Made by a program: the position numbers and the translations under genes | Notes under the pieces: model-generated | Told to the model about the DNA's origin: nothing | The model's database searches: none | The model's input: the letters and a program-made list of their open reading frames with translations, nothing else | Part shown: positions 5,895-6,283 of the stretch, one piece after another | Layout of the letters: every line of letters starts with the position of its first letter | Numbering within the stretch: position 1 is the first letter of the stretch | NCBI GenBank assembly: GCA_002342365.1 | Contig: DDPV01000045.1 | Coordinates: 67,077 to 73,359, forward strand | DNA length: 6,283 bases | From: Burkholderiales bacterium UBA2459 | GTDB taxonomy: Bacteria; Pseudomonadota; Gammaproteobacteria; Burkholderiales; Burkholderiaceae_E | Direction: 5' to 3'

Positions 5895-6283
5895 ATGAGC
5901 CAAGAAAACCTACAAGGACTCCCCCTGCTTCCCCTGCGTGATGTGGTTGTTTTCCCCCATATGGTGATTCCGCTTTTTGTGGGGCGTCCCAAATCGATCA
6001 AAGCCCTTGAGAGCGCCATGGAGCAGGGGCGCTCGATCATGCTGGTTGCGCAACGAAATGCTTCAAAAGACGATCCGAGCGCCGATGACATCCACCGGCT
6101 TGGCTGTGTGTCAAATATTTTGCAAATGCTCAAGTTGCCCGACGGTACGGTCAAGGTGCTGGTCGAAGGGGTTCAGCGCGCTGAAATCGACGCCGTGCAC
6201 AGCGATGATCCGCACTTTACCTGTGACTACCGCTTGGTCCAGATCGCGGGCGGCAGCTCGCCGGAAATTGAGGCCTTGCGACG
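5895..6283 (+). CDS. lon: Lon, ATP-dependent serine protease, N-terminal part only
   Basis: Hexameric AAA+ protease that removes misfolded and some regulatory proteins in the cytoplasm. Only 129 full codons are present before the right edge. They cover the first part of the N-terminal substrate-binding (LAN) domain: LPLLPLRDVVVFPHMVIPLFVGR at residues 9-31 in family wording, then SIKALESAM, LVAQRN (50-55), LGCVSNILQMLKLPDGTVKVLVEG (69-92) and VQRAEI. The ATPase and protease domains lie outside the window. The start ATG 5895 has a GGAG 10 bases upstream and gives MSQENLQGLPLLP, matching the usual short leader before the LPLLPLRD motif. It follows clpX on the same strand, as in many proteobacteria, but the 86-base gap allows a promoter of its own. 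lon is commonly heat-inducible; I could not see a sigma32 site. Confidence 0.97.
   Translation, partial: MSQENLQGLPLLPLRDVVVFPHMVIPLFVGRPKSIKALESAMEQGRSIMLVAQRNASKDDPSADDIHRLGCVSNILQMLKLPDGTVKVLVEGVQRAEIDAVHSDDPHFTCDYRLVQIAGGSSPEIEALR

Noticed and set aside
5887..5898. Three-codon leader frame (ATG CCG AAA TGA) whose stop overlaps the lon start
   Set aside because: It is only 2 bases after the GGAG, too close for efficient initiation, whereas lon is at a good distance; probably chance.
1..6283. Frequent GATCG strings, thought of as a highly iterated palindrome of the HIP1 type
   Set aside because: They lie within codons such as GAT CGN or ATC GNN, the full octamer is not over-represented by eye, and the flanks vary.
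1..6283. CRISPR arrays, insertion sequences, phage or toxin-antitoxin genes
   Set aside because: No regularly spaced repeats, transposase-like proteins, terminal inverted repeats with target duplications, or unexplained gene-sized gaps were found.

Overview
The window looks like a chromosomal segment of a betaproteobacterium, most likely of the Burkholderiales. The reasons are the gene order tRNA-Leu, tig, clpP, clpX, lon, the beta-type wording of the ClpP and Lon proteins, and a moderate GC content with ordinary codon use throughout. That assignment is inference from gene order and protein resemblance; no search was run. I see no insertion sequence, phage gene, CRISPR array or sign of recent transfer.

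Left part (1-2276, minus strand): a three-gene operon for squalene synthesis, read from right to left as hpnC, hpnD, hpnE. HpnD joins two farnesyl diphosphates to presqualene diphosphate, HpnC converts this to hydroxysqualene, and the FAD enzyme HpnE reduces hydroxysqualene to squalene, the precursor of hopanoid membrane lipids. hpnC and hpnD overlap by 4 bases (GTGA). hpnE follows after a gap of about 100 bases that holds an 8-bp inverted repeat and a short direct repeat, and it runs off the left edge with only 110 codons present.

Centre (about 2277-2547): a short divergent control region, then a complete tRNA-Leu gene (anticodon TAG, CCA encoded) on the plus strand, then a 72-base gap to tig.

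Right part (2548-6283, plus strand): a compact protein quality-control cluster. tig encodes trigger factor, which meets nascent chains at the ribosome. clpP and clpX encode the peptidase and the unfoldase of the ClpXP protease. lon is cut by the right edge (129 full codons present). tig and clpP are 1 base apart, clpP and clpX overlap by 4 bases (ATGA), and lon follows after 86 bases, so tig-clpP-clpX is very probably one transcript.

Almost everything here is conserved core or well-known accessory metabolism. I do not see an undescribed system. The points worth a second look are small: an in-frame 12-bp tandem repeat in hpnE, the structured hpnD-hpnE junction, a long ClpP propeptide, some altered HpnC motif residues, and the closely spaced divergent start region between the squalene operon and the tRNA/proteostasis cluster.
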